Shown: positions 1 to 10,008 of the stretch, one piece after another | Layout: each line of letters begins with the position of its first letter | Position numbering within the stretch: the first letter of the stretch is position 1 | Source of the DNA: Eubacterium sp. | Lineage (GTDB): Bacteria; Bacillota; Clostridia; Lachnospirales; Lachnospiraceae | Reading direction: 5' to 3' | DNA: 64,000 nt | NCBI GenBank assembly: GCA_017433295.1 | Contig: JAFRHL010000022.1 | Coordinates: 1-64,000 of the forward strand | The notes under the pieces: model-generated | What the model was told of the DNA's origin: nothing | What the model saw: only the letters and a program-made list of their open reading frames with translations | Database searches by the model: none | Translations under genes and position numbers: made by a program

Positions 1-2
1 AG

Positions 3-68
3 ATATCTTTGTTTGTGGAGAATAACACAGAGGCGGAGATCCTCAATGAAGAACGGGAGATCCGATAA
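3..68 (+). CDS. Possible 3' end of an upstream gene
   Basis: The window opens inside an open frame that reads ISLFVENNTEAEILNEEREIR and stops at TAA 66-68. The acidic, charged composition looks like a protein C-terminus, but only 21 codons are visible, so the family cannot be named. It may equally be a chance open frame. Confidence 0.25.
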   Translation: MSLFVENNTEAEILNEEREIR

Positions 69-136
69 ACGGAAGTGTAAGAGTGACTGGTACCAATACC
101 AGGATAACTTGATGAGTGACAGGGGAGGATTCGCTT

Positions 137-262
137 ATGGACAGTCAATGCCTATCATGTGCTTACTATAGTTATGATGAAGATTATGAGGAATATTTGT
201 GCGACTGCGATATCGATGAGGATGATTATTATCTGCACGGAGGTAAAAGCTTATATCAATGA
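137..262 (+). CDS. Small acidic Cys-rich protein (DUF6472-like), possibly truncated
   Basis: A 41-residue ORF starts at ATG 137, eight bases after a strong GGGGAGG site at 122-128. It reads MDSQCLSCAYYSYDEDYEEY, then a CDCDIDEDD stretch, and stops at 260-262. The C-x2-C pair, Tyr/Asp/Glu-rich body and later C-x-C resemble the small DUF6472-type proteins common in Lachnospiraceae. Those usually continue for another 15-20 residues with a CPYY-type tail, which is missing here, so this copy may be cut short. Function is unknown, and the family link is from memory of the pattern. Confidence 0.5.
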   Translation: MDSQCLSCAYYSYDEDYEEYLCDCDIDEDDYYLHGGKSLYQ

Positions 263-329
263 AGAGTTCGCACGGATTGATATGGTGAAAAGAGTGAGAA
301 AACATTAGATGCGGGAGGAAGGTATTATT

Positions 330-3300
330 ATGAGAATATTTCGGCCGTATAAAATTTCAGCTTCCTTAGTATTATTGGCGGCTTTTTTGATTATCTTTTC
401 AATTCGGGTACAGGCAGATGATGAATACACCTGTGGGGACTATACATATACCTTAACCGAAGAAGGAACTGCTGTTATTAAAAAATATAATGGCTCTGAT
501 ACAGTATTACATATACCTGGAACTCTTGACGGTTACATGGTTACTACCGTTGGAACAGGTGCGTTCGCGACGAACCAGTCAATTAAAAGCGTTACATTTG
601 ATAAAAATATTACAACGATCAAGCCTAATGCTTTTAGAGGCTGTTCCGGATTAACCAGTGTCCAGCTGCCTGAGGCCCTGGAGAGTCTTGGAGAGGAATC
701 ATTTACTTATACAAAGATTGAGGAGATTACCATTCCCAAAACTTTTAAAACTATTGAAGGAAGAACCGGAGAAACCAGCCCCTTTTATAACGCCTCTTCT
801 TTAAAAAAGGTTATATTTGAGGAGGGTATGGAAGAGATTCCAGCTTATATTTGTGCAGGGGACTACATAAATAATACCATGACTGTTGATACCGTTGTCT
901 TTCCTGATACTGTTACTACAATAGGATCTTATGCCTTCTATTATGCAAAAAACCTGAAAGAAGTCACCCTTCCGTCTTCTGTAAAAAGAATTGCCAGGAC
1001 TGCTTTTGTAAATACAGGAATCAAGAAGATTACAATCCCTGCCAGTTTTGAATCCGGGGGGTTAGGTGCTCCTTTTGAAGAGGTCACCTTTGAAGACGGC
1101 ATAAAGGCCATACCAGATCGTTGTTTTGAAGACAATTTTACTCTCAAAAAGGTAGTGCTCCCTGACAGCGTAGAAAGCATTGGGAAATATGCCTTTGATG
1201 ATTGCTCTGCCCTGGAAACCATATCCTTTTCATCAGATTTAAAAACCATAGGTTTTGCTGCATTCTACAAGTGTAAGTCATTAAGAACACTGGTCTTGCC
1301 CCCCTTACTTGAAACATTATCTGGCTGCGCTTTTGAGGGTTGTACTTCTTTGGAGAAAGTGACGCTTCCAGACAGGATTGCTTTAATTGATGGTAATACT
1401 TTTTTGGGTTGCAGTGCTCTGAAAGAAGTTATCATGCCTAAAGGGATAAAAGAAATTGGGACAAGTGTCTTTAAGGGATGTGAGTCTCTCGAAGAGATAT
1501 ATCTGCCTGAAGGTCTTGAGTCAATGGGCAATAAGGTTTTTAATGGGACAGCAATCAAAAACATTACACTTCCCTCAACTCTGGGTAAGACCAGTGGAGA
1601 TGATAATGGTCTTATTCTTAATCCTTTCGAGGAAAATGATACCATTGAGAGTGTTGTTTTCGCTGATGGTATGACAACGATTCCTGGAAAAATATTATGG
1701 GGATCTTCAGTAAAAAATGTTACTATACCAGATTCAGTTACAGAAATCGGTAGTAATGCATTTACCTCATGCAAAGAGTTGGAAGAGCTTGTTCTTCCCC
1801 CCTCTCTAAAAGTAATCGGATCCTGTGCGTTTAATAAAACCGGAATAAAAAATATTCGTCTTCCCGGAACGATTACAAAGATTGGTGATAGTTCTTTTTA
1901 TGGATGCAAGGCCCTGGCTTCTGTAACCTTTGAGACCAATACATCAGAAGAAGGGGTCACAATAGGTCATTCTGCTTTTGGAACTGATACTTCCCTGACA
2001 CGGATTCAATTTGACAATAAGATTAAATCAATTGGAAAAGAGGCTTTTTATCAGTGCCCTCTTTCCTCCAATCTGATTCTTCCTTCCGCATGTACTTCTT
2101 TGGATGAACACGCTTTTGCAGAGACCGGGATTGAGACCCTGACTTTGTCATCAGCTGTCTTTGGAGATGAACCTTTTTACAATTGTCAGAAACTATATGC
2201 TGTTTATTGCGGAAAGGGAGTCGATCATATACCTGATAGCTATTGCGGGCAATTCTGGTTTGAAAAGTGCCCTAATCTGAAAAAAATATCTTTTTTAAGC
2301 AAAGAGACCACGGATAATTATGAGTATTTCGACTCACTTGTTGATTTGTCAACCTGTCCAGATGTAACCATGTACGGATTTAAAGATACCTGGACCCAGA
2401 AATATGCCGAAAAACATCAGATTCCTTTTAAAGCCATAGATGAAAACTATTCCCCTGAGGTCTTCTCGGTGAACTCGGTTGAAAACAGGCAGGCCGGTGT
2501 CCTCGTAGAATACGGGGGTCTGCTCCTGTCGGGCAATGAGACGGACTTCCCCACAGGGGTTCGCCTGGTCAGAAAAAAGGATAACGGGACTTATGAGCGG
2601 GTGGAGGATATCACATTTAAGGCTTTTATATATGGGAAAAAGTATCTGGATGAAGAGGTAGAAGACGGCCATACTTATTCCTATGCCCTCCAGGTCTTTA
2701 GAAAACAGATATACGGGGACAACGGACCTGTTAAGAGTATTTGCTGGAAGAAGACTTTTGAACCCATTAGTGCCAGGGCGGATGACAGGAACAATTCTAA
2801 CCGCATTGACGTATCCGGGAAAAAGGATACGAAGTTCACTATCTATTTTAAGGACCAGATCAACCGGTCCTATATCAGAAAGGAAGGAGATGAAAGCTAT
2901 TTTAATGGTTCCATTGAGCTGTCCTGTCAGGGAAACACATATTATCGATGGAATGAAAACAGGAATGATGTGATCTGCAGCAATAATCCGGAAACGAATT
3001 ATTATGAAATAGAATGTACACTTCCTGCAGGTGCCATAGAAAAAGGGACCTTGCCGGGTAATACCAGCTGTCAGCTTACCCTTTATGATATTAATAAACA
3101 GGTATTAAGTCAGCATACCATAAAGACTTCTCACGAGCGACTAAGCTTTGCAAACAGGGTGGACTCGATCGGGGATATGACTATCTCAAAAGAGATGGCT
3201 GTAAGATTTTTTGGAAAGGTGCAGGGAGAGCGTCTTTATGAAGAAGTGAAGAATATTACAGGAGAGGAATTGGGTAATGGAGGCCTTTGCTTTGGTATGA

Positions 3301-6155
3301 GTCTGGTAACCGACCAGGTTCAGGCAGGCCTTCTTCCATCGGAAGAGTATTTCAACACAAAGATACTGGATGATGCTCTTTCGACCACGGCTATGGAAAA
3401 AACCAGCTCCAGTAATCTTTTAAACTTTGTGAAGCGATGTGCTCTCTATCAGTTTTTAAAAAGCACGGTCCGGGAGATGCTGGATAATAACTATGATTTT
3501 GAAGGATTAAAGAAGGCGATTGATCAATATCGTAATACAGAAGGTCCTGCCCTGATGCCTTTGATCCGTATCGAATCTGAGACGCCGGATGAAAGCCATG
3601 CGGTCCTGGCCTATGATTATTCCACCATGGCCTATGATCATACCCTCATTCTCCATGTATATGAACCCGGGGACCCTTATGGCGATTTTCTTCACCCCCA
3701 TAGTATTTATATCACACATTATGATACAGACCCAGTCTGGTCTTATAGTCTTTCGAATTCGGAACGAATGGGAGGCGGTAAGAAGTGGGGCAACCGTTTT
3801 TCCTGGTATATGCCTGACTGGGATATCATAAAGGGTCCGGATCCTTCTGATGACCTGGACCGGGATGTTCTTCTGGATATTCATTGGACCAGAGATGTGG
3901 TAGATGCTGTGAAGAGACAGAGAGATATCTATGAGACGAACAAACAGCTTACCATGTATCTGATCAGATCATATTTGGCGAATAACTCGTCTTTAGCCTG
4001 GCTGGAAGGAAATGGATTGATAGATTTTGGGTCATATGCCCAGGGATTATCTTTATACGGATCTGATTATGTATATGAAGTAAATGGGGTACAGAATCTG
4101 AACATAGAGATCGATCATGAGATCAGGGCTTCCAATGATACTCCAGGGTCTGAAATCAAGACAATCACCATGCAGCCCGAAGATCCTGAAGTGCCTGTAC
4201 AGGTCACCTGCTCCAGGTATACAGAAGAAGGGATCTTTGTGGCAAAATTCAATCTGGAAGGGTCCGGAGAAATCCGGATGACACCGGAAGATACAGGCTT
4301 TACTGTATCCGGCGCAAAAGGCAGTGTAGAGATTATAAAGCCGGATGAATCCTCCTCTACGATGGATTTGCCGGGAAAGACCGGGGACAATCATGTAGAT
4401 CTTTCTAATGGAAATGTGCTGACAATTGGAAATGCCGGTCCAGATGTGAAATGGACCTTTGACGGGCATACCCTGACGATGTCCGGACAGGGTCCCATCC
4501 CTGACTATGATATTTTCCGGGATACTCCATGGTACAGCTTTCGGAATCAGATCCAGGAAGTGGTTCTGGAAGAGGGGATAACGGTTATAGGAAAAGGAGC
4601 CTTTTGCAGCACCCGCAGCATCATACGTCCGGAAACAGATGAAAGAGGGTGGGATAGCATACTTAGCGTACATTTTCCATCCACTCTGGAAACCATTAAG
4701 GATAGTGCTTTCGAAAACTGCAACCAAATCAGGGAGATCATCCTGCCGGATACCATGACAGGAGAGATTGGAGATACAGCGTTCTACCATTGCTATAGCA
4801 TGGAACGGCTTTATATTGGAAAGAAAGTCCGGGGAATCGGAGAAGCAGCTTTTAAGGACTGTACCCATTTAAGCAGCATCACCATTCCCGACCATATCGA
4901 ACGCATTGCCGATGGCCATAGTGGACTTACGGATGAAGGGGTTAGCGGCATTCTTTATAATTATAATCTTCTTAACAGTGGTGCCTTTGCAGGCTGTACA
5001 AGATTAAAAAATGTTTCTTATGAAAGCGATGCCGATGTAGCTGATTATATGTTCTATGGCAGCACCAGCTTAGAAAGCATCGACTATAAAGGAAAGCCAA
5101 AGAGGATCGGATATGCAGCATTCGAAAAAACAGGATTAAAGAGGACACTGGTACCGGCATCGGTAAGCCAGCTTGTTCACAGGGCATATGCAGGGTGTGA
5201 TAATCTGGAGGAGATCTATTTTTATGGGGACTTTCCTGAAGTATTTGGGGCAGACGAAAACGAACCCAATATGCCTTTCCTGAGTACAAGTGCAAGTGCC
5301 TGGTATCCGGAAAATAATGCCAGCTGGACCCGGGAGGACAGAGACTTTTTGGATCCATCGAAACTGGGAGTGGATGAAACATCGCCATATTACTGGTACA
5401 AAAACAGCGGCAAGCTGACATGGAATCCATTTAACCCGGATGACTTATCCCAGGACCCGGATGACACGGCCGGAGGCCAGAATGGTAACGAAGGCCAGAA
5501 CGAGACTGGGAATCCGGAAGGATCCGGAGATCAGAACGGTAAGGATGGTCAGAATTCCTCAAATGGGAAGACTGCAGTTTCCGGGTCATCAGCAGATATA
5601 GATAAAAAGACATCTCAAGGTCAGGCATCTGTTTTAGTATCAAAAATAATAATCGAAGGGGAATCAAAAAAGATCGCCGCCGGGAAATCGATACAGTTAT
5701 TGGCTGATATTCTTCCGGACAATGCAACAAATAAAGGTGTGATATGGTCATCTTCCAATAAAAAAATTGCAACAGTCAGCTCGTCCGGTCTCGTCAGAAT
5801 AAAAAAGAAAACCGGAGGAAAAACTGTGACCATCATAGCCACAGCCAAAGACGGGTCAGGTAAGAAAGCCAGCTGGAAGATCAAATCTATGAAAGGGATT
5901 GTAAAGTCCATCTCCATCAAAGGGAAGAAATCGGTAAAAGCAGGCAGTAAAGTGATCTTGAAAGCGACGGTGAAAGCTGGTTCAGGCGCCAACAAGCAAC
6001 TGAAATGGTCTACATCTAATCCAGAATACGCCACGGTAACATCCAAAGGTCTTGTCAAAACCAGGAAAGCCGGAAAAGGAAAGACCGTGACTATTACGGC
6101 CATGGCAACCGATGGGAGCAAAAGGAGGAAGAAAGTGAGGATTCAATTGAAATAA
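330..6155 (+). CDS. Giant secreted LRR (BspA-type) protein with embedded cysteine-peptidase-like domain and Ig-like repeats
   Basis: 1941 residues from ATG 330, seven bases after GGGAGGAAGG; an in-frame ATG at 309 lacks such a site. Order: signal peptide (1-29, ending near VQADD); BspA/LRR_5 repeats (about 40-690, recurring I-x-x-x-AF-x-x-C and L-x-x-V-x-L-P units); a linker of probable beta domains (690-950); a region with GGLCFGMS, SHAVLAYDY and VYEPGDP around Cys987, His1090 and Asp1115, the order expected of papain-like or C39-like peptidases (950-1190); a second LRR_5 block (about 1367-1650); a Gly/Asn/Gln/Asp-rich linker (about 1704-1770); and two Big_2-type Ig domains with WSSSN and WSTSNPEYATV motifs to the end. 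No LPxTG motif or membrane anchor is visible, so attachment is probably through the basic Ig-like tail. Likely a cell-surface adhesin or peptidase. The LRR and Big_2 calls are firm; the peptidase call is an inference. Confidence 0.9.
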   Translation: MRIFRPYKISASLVLLAAFLIIFSIRVQADDEYTCGDYTYTLTEEGTAVIKKYNGSDTVLHIPGTLDGYMVTTVGTGAFATNQSIKSVTFDKNITTIKPNAFRGCSGLTSVQLPEALESLGEESFTYTKIEEITIPKTFKTIEGRTGETSPFYNASSLKKVIFEEGMEEIPAYICAGDYINNTMTVDTVVFPDTVTTIGSYAFYYAKNLKEVTLPSSVKRIARTAFVNTGIKKITIPASFESGGLGAPFEEVTFEDGIKAIPDRCFEDNFTLKKVVLPDSVESIGKYAFDDCSALETISFSSDLKTIGFAAFYKCKSLRTLVLPPLLETLSGCAFEGCTSLEKVTLPDRIALIDGNTFLGCSALKEVIMPKGIKEIGTSVFKGCESLEEIYLPEGLESMGNKVFNGTAIKNITLPSTLGKTSGDDNGLILNPFEENDTIESVVFADGMTTIPGKILWGSSVKNVTIPDSVTEIGSNAFTSCKELEELVLPPSLKVIGSCAFNKTGIKNIRLPGTITKIGDSSFYGCKALASVTFETNTSEEGVTIGHSAFGTDTSLTRIQFDNKIKSIGKEAFYQCPLSSNLILPSACTSLDEHAFAETGIETLTLSSAVFGDEPFYNCQKLYAVYCGKGVDHIPDSYCGQFWFEKCPNLKKISFLSKETTDNYEYFDSLVDLSTCPDVTMYGFKDTWTQKYAEKHQIPFKAIDENYSPEVFSVNSVENRQAGVLVEYGGLLLSGNETDFPTGVRLVRKKDNGTYERVEDITFKAFIYGKKYLDEEVEDGHTYSYALQVFRKQIYGDNGPVKSICWKKTFEPISARADDRNNSNRIDVSGKKDTKFTIYFKDQINRSYIRKEGDESYFNGSIELSCQGNTYYRWNENRNDVICSNNPETNYYEIECTLPAGAIEKGTLPGNTSCQLTLYDINKQVLSQHTIKTSHERLSFANRVDSIGDMTISKEMAVRFFGKVQGERLYEEVKNITGEELGNGGLCFGMSLVTDQVQAGLLPSEEYFNTKILDDALSTTAMEKTSSSNLLNFVKRCALYQFLKSTVREMLDNNYDFEGLKKAIDQYRNTEGPALMPLIRIESETPDESHAVLAYDYSTMAYDHTLILHVYEPGDPYGDFLHPHSIYITHYDTDPVWSYSLSNSERMGGGKKWGNRFSWYMPDWDIIKGPDPSDDLDRDVLLDIHWTRDVVDAVKRQRDIYETNKQLTMYLIRSYLANNSSLAWLEGNGLIDFGSYAQGLSLYGSDYVYEVNGVQNLNIEIDHEIRASNDTPGSEIKTITMQPEDPEVPVQVTCSRYTEEGIFVAKFNLEGSGEIRMTPEDTGFTVSGAKGSVEIIKPDESSSTMDLPGKTGDNHVDLSNGNVLTIGNAGPDVKWTFDGHTLTMSGQGPIPDYDIFRDTPWYSFRNQIQEVVLEEGITVIGKGAFCSTRSIIRPETDERGWDSILSVHFPSTLETIKDSAFENCNQIREIILPDTMTGEIGDTAFYHCYSMERLYIGKKVRGIGEAAFKDCTHLSSITIPDHIERIADGHSGLTDEGVSGILYNYNLLNSGAFAGCTRLKNVSYESDADVADYMFYGSTSLESIDYKGKPKRIGYAAFEKTGLKRTLVPASVSQLVHRAYAGCDNLEEIYFYGDFPEVFGADENEPNMPFLSTSASAWYPENNASWTREDRDFLDPSKLGVDETSPYYWYKNSGKLTWNPFNPDDLSQDPDDTAGGQNGNEGQNETGNPEGSGDQNGKDGQNSSNGKTAVSGSSADIDKKTSQGQASVLVSKIIIEGESKKIAAGKSIQLLADILPDNATNKGVIWSSSNKKIATVSSSGLVRIKKKTGGKTVTIIATAKDGSGKKASWKIKSMKGIVKSISIKGKKSVKAGSKVILKATVKAGSGANKQLKWSTSNPEYATVTSKGLVKTRKAGKGKTVTITAMATDGSKRRKKVRIQLK

Positions 6156-6211
6156 AGTGTCGGATATGACTTTGAGTCTATGCCGGTCTATGATTACGCG
6201 GGGAAAATGTT

Positions 6212-7786
6212 TTGAATATTGATAAAACTATATCAACAGAAAATATTGATAAAGACTTCTCTGGTCCCCGGGATTCTTTGCTTCCGAATGCATATATAGC
6301 AATCGATCTGAAAAGCTTCTACGCTTCCGTGGAATGCCGGGAGCTGGGCAGGGATCCTTTGACCACCAACCTTGTCGTTGCGGATAAGTCCCGGACGGAG
6401 AAGACCATCTGCCTGGCTGTTTCACCAAGCCTGAAAGCCTATGGAATCTCCGGGAGAGCCAGACTCTTTGAAGTGGTCCGGGCCGTTAAGAAGATCAATG
6501 CGGAAAGGATCCGCCGGGCACCGGGAAGGGCTTTTGCAGGGAAATCGGATTCCGCTCCCCAACTGGCTGCAGACCCGTCCCTGGAGCTTGATTATATCGT
6601 GGCGGTTCCCCGTATGGCCCTCTACATGGAATACAGCACCAGGATTTATAACATTTATCTGAAATACATCGCACCGGAGGATATCCATGTCTATTCCATT
6701 GATGAGGTCCTGATCGATGCTGCGGGATATCTGAAGACCTATCAGATGACAGCCCATGAACTGGCCAGAAAGATGATCCGGGATGTACTCTTGGAGACAG
6801 GGATTACGGCCACCGCCGGGATCGGGACCAACCTTTACCTGGCCAAGATCGCCATGGATATAGGGGCTAAGCATGTGGAGCCTGATAAAGATGGCGTCCG
6901 CATTGCCGAGCTGGATGAGCTGGGCTATCGCAGGCAGCTCTGGAGCCATAAACCTCTGACGGATTTTTGGAGGGTGGGTGCCGGTTATGCCAGGAAGCTG
7001 CATGACCATGGGATCTGCACCATGGGCGATATAGCCAGATGTTCCCTGGAAAACGAAGACCTGCTCTATGATCTTTTCGGGGTAAATGCGGAGCTTTTGA
7101 TCGACCATGCCTGGGGCTGGGAGCCCTGCACCATGGATCTGGTCAAGTCCTACCGGCCGGAGAACAATTCCATCTCTTCCGGCCAGGTCCTGCAGTACCC
7201 ATATGATTTCCATAAAGCAAGAAATGTGGTCCACGAGATGGCGGAGGCTGCGGCCCTTGACCTGGTGGCCAAAAAGATGGTCACGGACCAGGCAGTGCTT
7301 ACGGTGGGTTATGACCGGGAGAGCCTGGAGGATCCCGCTATCCGAAAAAAATACAAAAACCGTCTGAAGGAAGACCGCTACGGCAGGACTGTACCGGGGC
7401 ATGCCCACGGGACAGCCAACCTGGGCCGGTCCACCTCCTCCGGAACAAAGATCGCTGAGGCGGTCCTTTCCCTTTATGACCGGATCGTGGACCCGGACCT
7501 TGTGATCCGCAGGATGACCCTTTCCCTGAACCACATCGTCCCGGAAGAAAGCATCAGGACCAGGGAACCGGTTTATGAACAGCTGGACCTGTTTACGGAC
7601 TACGAAGCCCTCAGGAAGAAGAGGGAAAAGGAAGCGGCCGATGCTAAGAAGGAACGGAGTCTGCAGGAAGCCATGCTATCCATCAAGGATAAATATGGGA
7701 AGAACGCAATCCTTAAAGGGACCAATTTTAAGGAAGGAGCCACCGGAAGGGAAAGGAACAGGCAGGTGGGCGGCCATAAAGCCTGA
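6212..7786 (+). CDS. Y-family DNA polymerase (ImpB/MucB/UmuC type)
   Basis: 524 residues. It is an error-prone translesion polymerase of the UmuC/DinB superfamily. The metal-binding acidic residues are visible in YIAIDLKSFYASVE (near residue 30) and YSIDEVLID (near 165), followed by the TATAGIGTNLYLAKIAMD stretch typical of the ImpB/MucB group. The frame opens with TTG 6212, because the nearby ATG 6207 runs into a stop in another frame. The ribosome site is weak (GGGGAA), so low-level or coupled translation is possible. It is followed after 22 bases by a YolD-like gene, the usual partner in Firmicutes. No LexA box was recognised by eye. Confidence 0.9.
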   Translation: MNIDKTISTENIDKDFSGPRDSLLPNAYIAIDLKSFYASVECRELGRDPLTTNLVVADKSRTEKTICLAVSPSLKAYGISGRARLFEVVRAVKKINAERIRRAPGRAFAGKSDSAPQLAADPSLELDYIVAVPRMALYMEYSTRIYNIYLKYIAPEDIHVYSIDEVLIDAAGYLKTYQMTAHELARKMIRDVLLETGITATAGIGTNLYLAKIAMDIGAKHVEPDKDGVRIAELDELGYRRQLWSHKPLTDFWRVGAGYARKLHDHGICTMGDIARCSLENEDLLYDLFGVNAELLIDHAWGWEPCTMDLVKSYRPENNSISSGQVLQYPYDFHKARNVVHEMAEAAALDLVAKKMVTDQAVLTVGYDRESLEDPAIRKKYKNRLKEDRYGRTVPGHAHGTANLGRSTSSGTKIAEAVLSLYDRIVDPDLVIRRMTLSLNHIVPEESIRTREPVYEQLDLFTDYEALRKKREKEAADAKKERSLQEAMLSIKDKYGKNAILKGTNFKEGATGRERNRQVGGHKA

Positions 7787-7808
7787 AATACAGGAGAAAA
7801 GGACAATC

Positions 7809-8249
7809 ATGATGAAAAAGGATCAGAAAACAGAACAGGTAAACAGATCCGAAGATCTTTATGGAGACATCATCCATCTGCCCCATTTCGAACCGAAAAA
7901 CCATGAGAGGATGTCTCCCTATAAAAGAGCAGCCCAGTTTGCGCCATTTGCGGCCCTTACCGGCTATGGGGATGCCATCACAGAGGCATCCCGGTATACA
8001 GAAAAGAATATAGACCTGTCAGAGGATGCTTCGGACCGGCTGGACAGAAAGCTCATCCTTTTGCAGGAGGAGATAGAAAAGGGGATGGATCCGGAGATAT
8101 CGATGGTCTGTTTCAGACCGGACGAGAAGAAGGAAGGCGGGGCCTTTGTGGAGGTAAAAGGCAGGCTGAAGAGGATTGATGCCTATGGCAAGGCCCTGGT
8201 CTTTCATGACGGCCAAAGGATCCCGATCAGGGATATAGTAGATATATGA
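7809..8249 (+). CDS. YolD-like protein
   Basis: About 146 residues starting MMKKDQKTEQ at ATG 7809 (or 7812), after GGAGAAAAGG. The frame is open further upstream inside the polymerase gene, but only this start has a ribosome site. The segment SPYKRAAQFAPFAALTGYGD is characteristic of YolD-like proteins that sit beside Y-family polymerases in Firmicutes. They are thought to be UmuD-like accessory factors, though the biochemistry is poorly known. The C-terminal half (VKGRLKRIDAYGKALVFHDG) resembles the small beta-barrel of this family. Cotranscription with the polymerase is likely. Confidence 0.85.
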   Translation: MMKKDQKTEQVNRSEDLYGDIIHLPHFEPKNHERMSPYKRAAQFAPFAALTGYGDAITEASRYTEKNIDLSEDASDRLDRKLILLQEEIEKGMDPEISMVCFRPDEKKEGGAFVEVKGRLKRIDAYGKALVFHDGQRIPIRDIVDI

Positions 8250-8305
8250 TCTATCCCTTTTCATCACGTTAACGCCAATTTATTGATGCCAATCTTTTTG
8301 TGATA

Positions 8306-8314
8306 TGCTATAAT
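8306..8314 (+). promoter_or_regulatory. Extended -10 promoter of the diguanylate cyclase gene
   Basis: TGCTATAAT is a perfect extended -10 (TGnTATAAT). A TTGATG at 8283-8288 lies 20 bases upstream of the hexamer, too far for an ideal -35, so the TG extension probably compensates. It lies 78 bases before the start of the cyclase gene. Confidence 0.55.
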
Positions 8315-8391
8315 TAATGAAATGTCGGTGGATGAAATGAACTTTTCTACAAAAGCTATATGATTCACCATCATTAAAAGGAGAAGCAGAT

Positions 8392-9816
8392 ATGAGGATG
8401 TCGTTAAAAATAAAGGTGATTTGTTTCTTTATCATCTTCACAATCATCATCGGAATTACCGGGATTGCCATGTACAGAAGGGTGATCCTGGATATTGTGA
8501 TGAAAGAGTACGAAGAGCAGTCGGTAAATATTGCTAAAGCAATGGCGCAAACTGTTGATGCGGAACGTGTCCGGAATCTCAGAGATGCTGTGATGAAGAT
8601 ATATAACGAAACAGACGAAAAAGTTCTGAGTGATCAGTGGGGAACACCGGAGTTCAATGCCTATATTGCCCGTTTTTCTGAGATTGAGAAATCAGAAGAT
8701 TTTCTTGTGCTGCGGGAGCAGCTGCGCAGGGTACAGGACGTTATAAATGTGGACTGTCTCTATATCCTCTGGCTGGATGTTCCCGGGAAGCGTATGATCT
8801 ATCTGGTGGATGCAGCCCACGAAGGTGCCTGCCCGCCCGGTTGTGCAGACCCTCTGTTTACGGATGATCCGGACGCCATCTTGAATAATCCTGAAATCGG
8901 TACTCCTCCTAACATAACCCATACCCCGGAATATGGATATCTTTTGACGGCCTCCATGCCGGTGTATACATCGGACAATGAATTTGTCGGATACACCACC
9001 GTAGACATCTCGATGAATGAAATTATTGCCCACGAGCAGCAGCTTATTATAATAGCAGCAGTGATTTTCCTTTTTGTAGCCTTTCTGATCGGCCTTGCCG
9101 GAATCCTGCTGGTAGACCGGTTCATCGTTCGTCCCATCAATAAGCTTTCTGATGTTGCAGAGACATATACACAAGGTGAAGCCAACTTCTCCGAACTTGA
9201 TATCAGGACCGGTGACGAGATTGAAACCCTGGCAGAATCCATGAAACAGATGGAGAAAGATCTCACTGAGTACATGGAAAACCTGATATCTACAAGGAGT
9301 GATCTGGCAACCGTGACGGAAAAGGCAGAATTCCTGAACCGGGAAGCAAATATCGATGCCCTGACCGGCCTTCGGAACAAGCGGGCTTATGACCTGGCTG
9401 TCGCTGACCTTGACAACGGTAATACGGCTTACGCCATTGTCATGATCGATCTGAATGATTTAAAAATGATCAACGACAAATATGGCCATGACAAGGGGGA
9501 TATCGCCATCAAAAACCTGGCCGCCCTGATTCGCAGAGTATTCACACACTCTCCGGTATACCGTATCGGAGGAGATGAGTTTGTTGTCCTCCTGGACGCG
9601 GAAGTCCTTGCCATGCGTGAGAGCCTGATCGGCCGCTTCCGTGATGAAGTCAGGGCACTTTCGCAGATTGAGAACCGGCAGGTATGGGAGAAGGTATCTG
9701 CAGCCTGCGGCTATGCAGTATATGATCCGGAAAAAGACCAGAATTCCAGGAGCGTATTTAAACGTGCTGATGAGGACATGTACAAGCACAAAGCAGAGAT
9801 GAAAAATACCAAATAG
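8392..9816 (+). CDS. Membrane-bound diguanylate cyclase (HAMP-GGDEF)
   Basis: 474 residues. It should make cyclic di-GMP from two GTP at the membrane. An N-terminal membrane segment (KVICFFIIFTIIIGITGIAM) is followed by an extracytoplasmic sensor of about 180 residues, a second membrane segment (near 220-245) leading into a HAMP region (VRPINKLSDVAETY), a short coiled linker, and a GGDEF domain. The catalytic motif reads YRIGGDEFVVLL, so it is intact. DALTGLRNKRAYD is the usual N-terminal signature. No EAL domain is present. Start ATG 8392 has AAAAGGAGAAG upstream. It has its own promoter and a downstream terminator, so it is probably monocistronic. Confidence 0.92.
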   Translation: MRMSLKIKVICFFIIFTIIIGITGIAMYRRVILDIVMKEYEEQSVNIAKAMAQTVDAERVRNLRDAVMKIYNETDEKVLSDQWGTPEFNAYIARFSEIEKSEDFLVLREQLRRVQDVINVDCLYILWLDVPGKRMIYLVDAAHEGACPPGCADPLFTDDPDAILNNPEIGTPPNITHTPEYGYLLTASMPVYTSDNEFVGYTTVDISMNEIIAHEQQLIIIAAVIFLFVAFLIGLAGILLVDRFIVRPINKLSDVAETYTQGEANFSELDIRTGDEIETLAESMKQMEKDLTEYMENLISTRSDLATVTEKAEFLNREANIDALTGLRNKRAYDLAVADLDNGNTAYAIVMIDLNDLKMINDKYGHDKGDIAIKNLAALIRRVFTHSPVYRIGGDEFVVLLDAEVLAMRESLIGRFRDEVRALSQIENRQVWEKVSAACGYAVYDPEKDQNSRSVFKRADEDMYKHKAEMKNTK

Positions 9817-9899
9817 AAAAGAGCAGGCGGGAAAATAAAGAGACAAAAAACAATAGAAGAGGCCAAGAAGGAGTGATATCAGGAATACTAAAGCTGGTT

Positions 9900-9937
9900 C
9901 CCGGGATCAGAATAATAAAGGATTCCGGGGGCTTTTT
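9900..9937 (+). terminator. Intrinsic terminator after the diguanylate cyclase gene
   Basis: CCCGGGATC (9900-9908) pairs with GATTCCGGG (9921-9929, one G-T pair). A GGC and five T residues follow. Confidence 0.5.
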
Positions 9938-10008
9938 GATTTCATGAAGCTTACAGGGGACATCAATCACAAAGCGTCTCCTGAGAGAATATTTAAGGAA
10001 AAGGACAT

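Noticed and set aside
6180-6215. Short frame MPVYDYAGKMF just before the polymerase gene, in frame after the LRR stop
   Set aside because: Only 11 codons with no ribosome site. It could be a relic, but nothing supports expression beyond its overlap with the TTG start.
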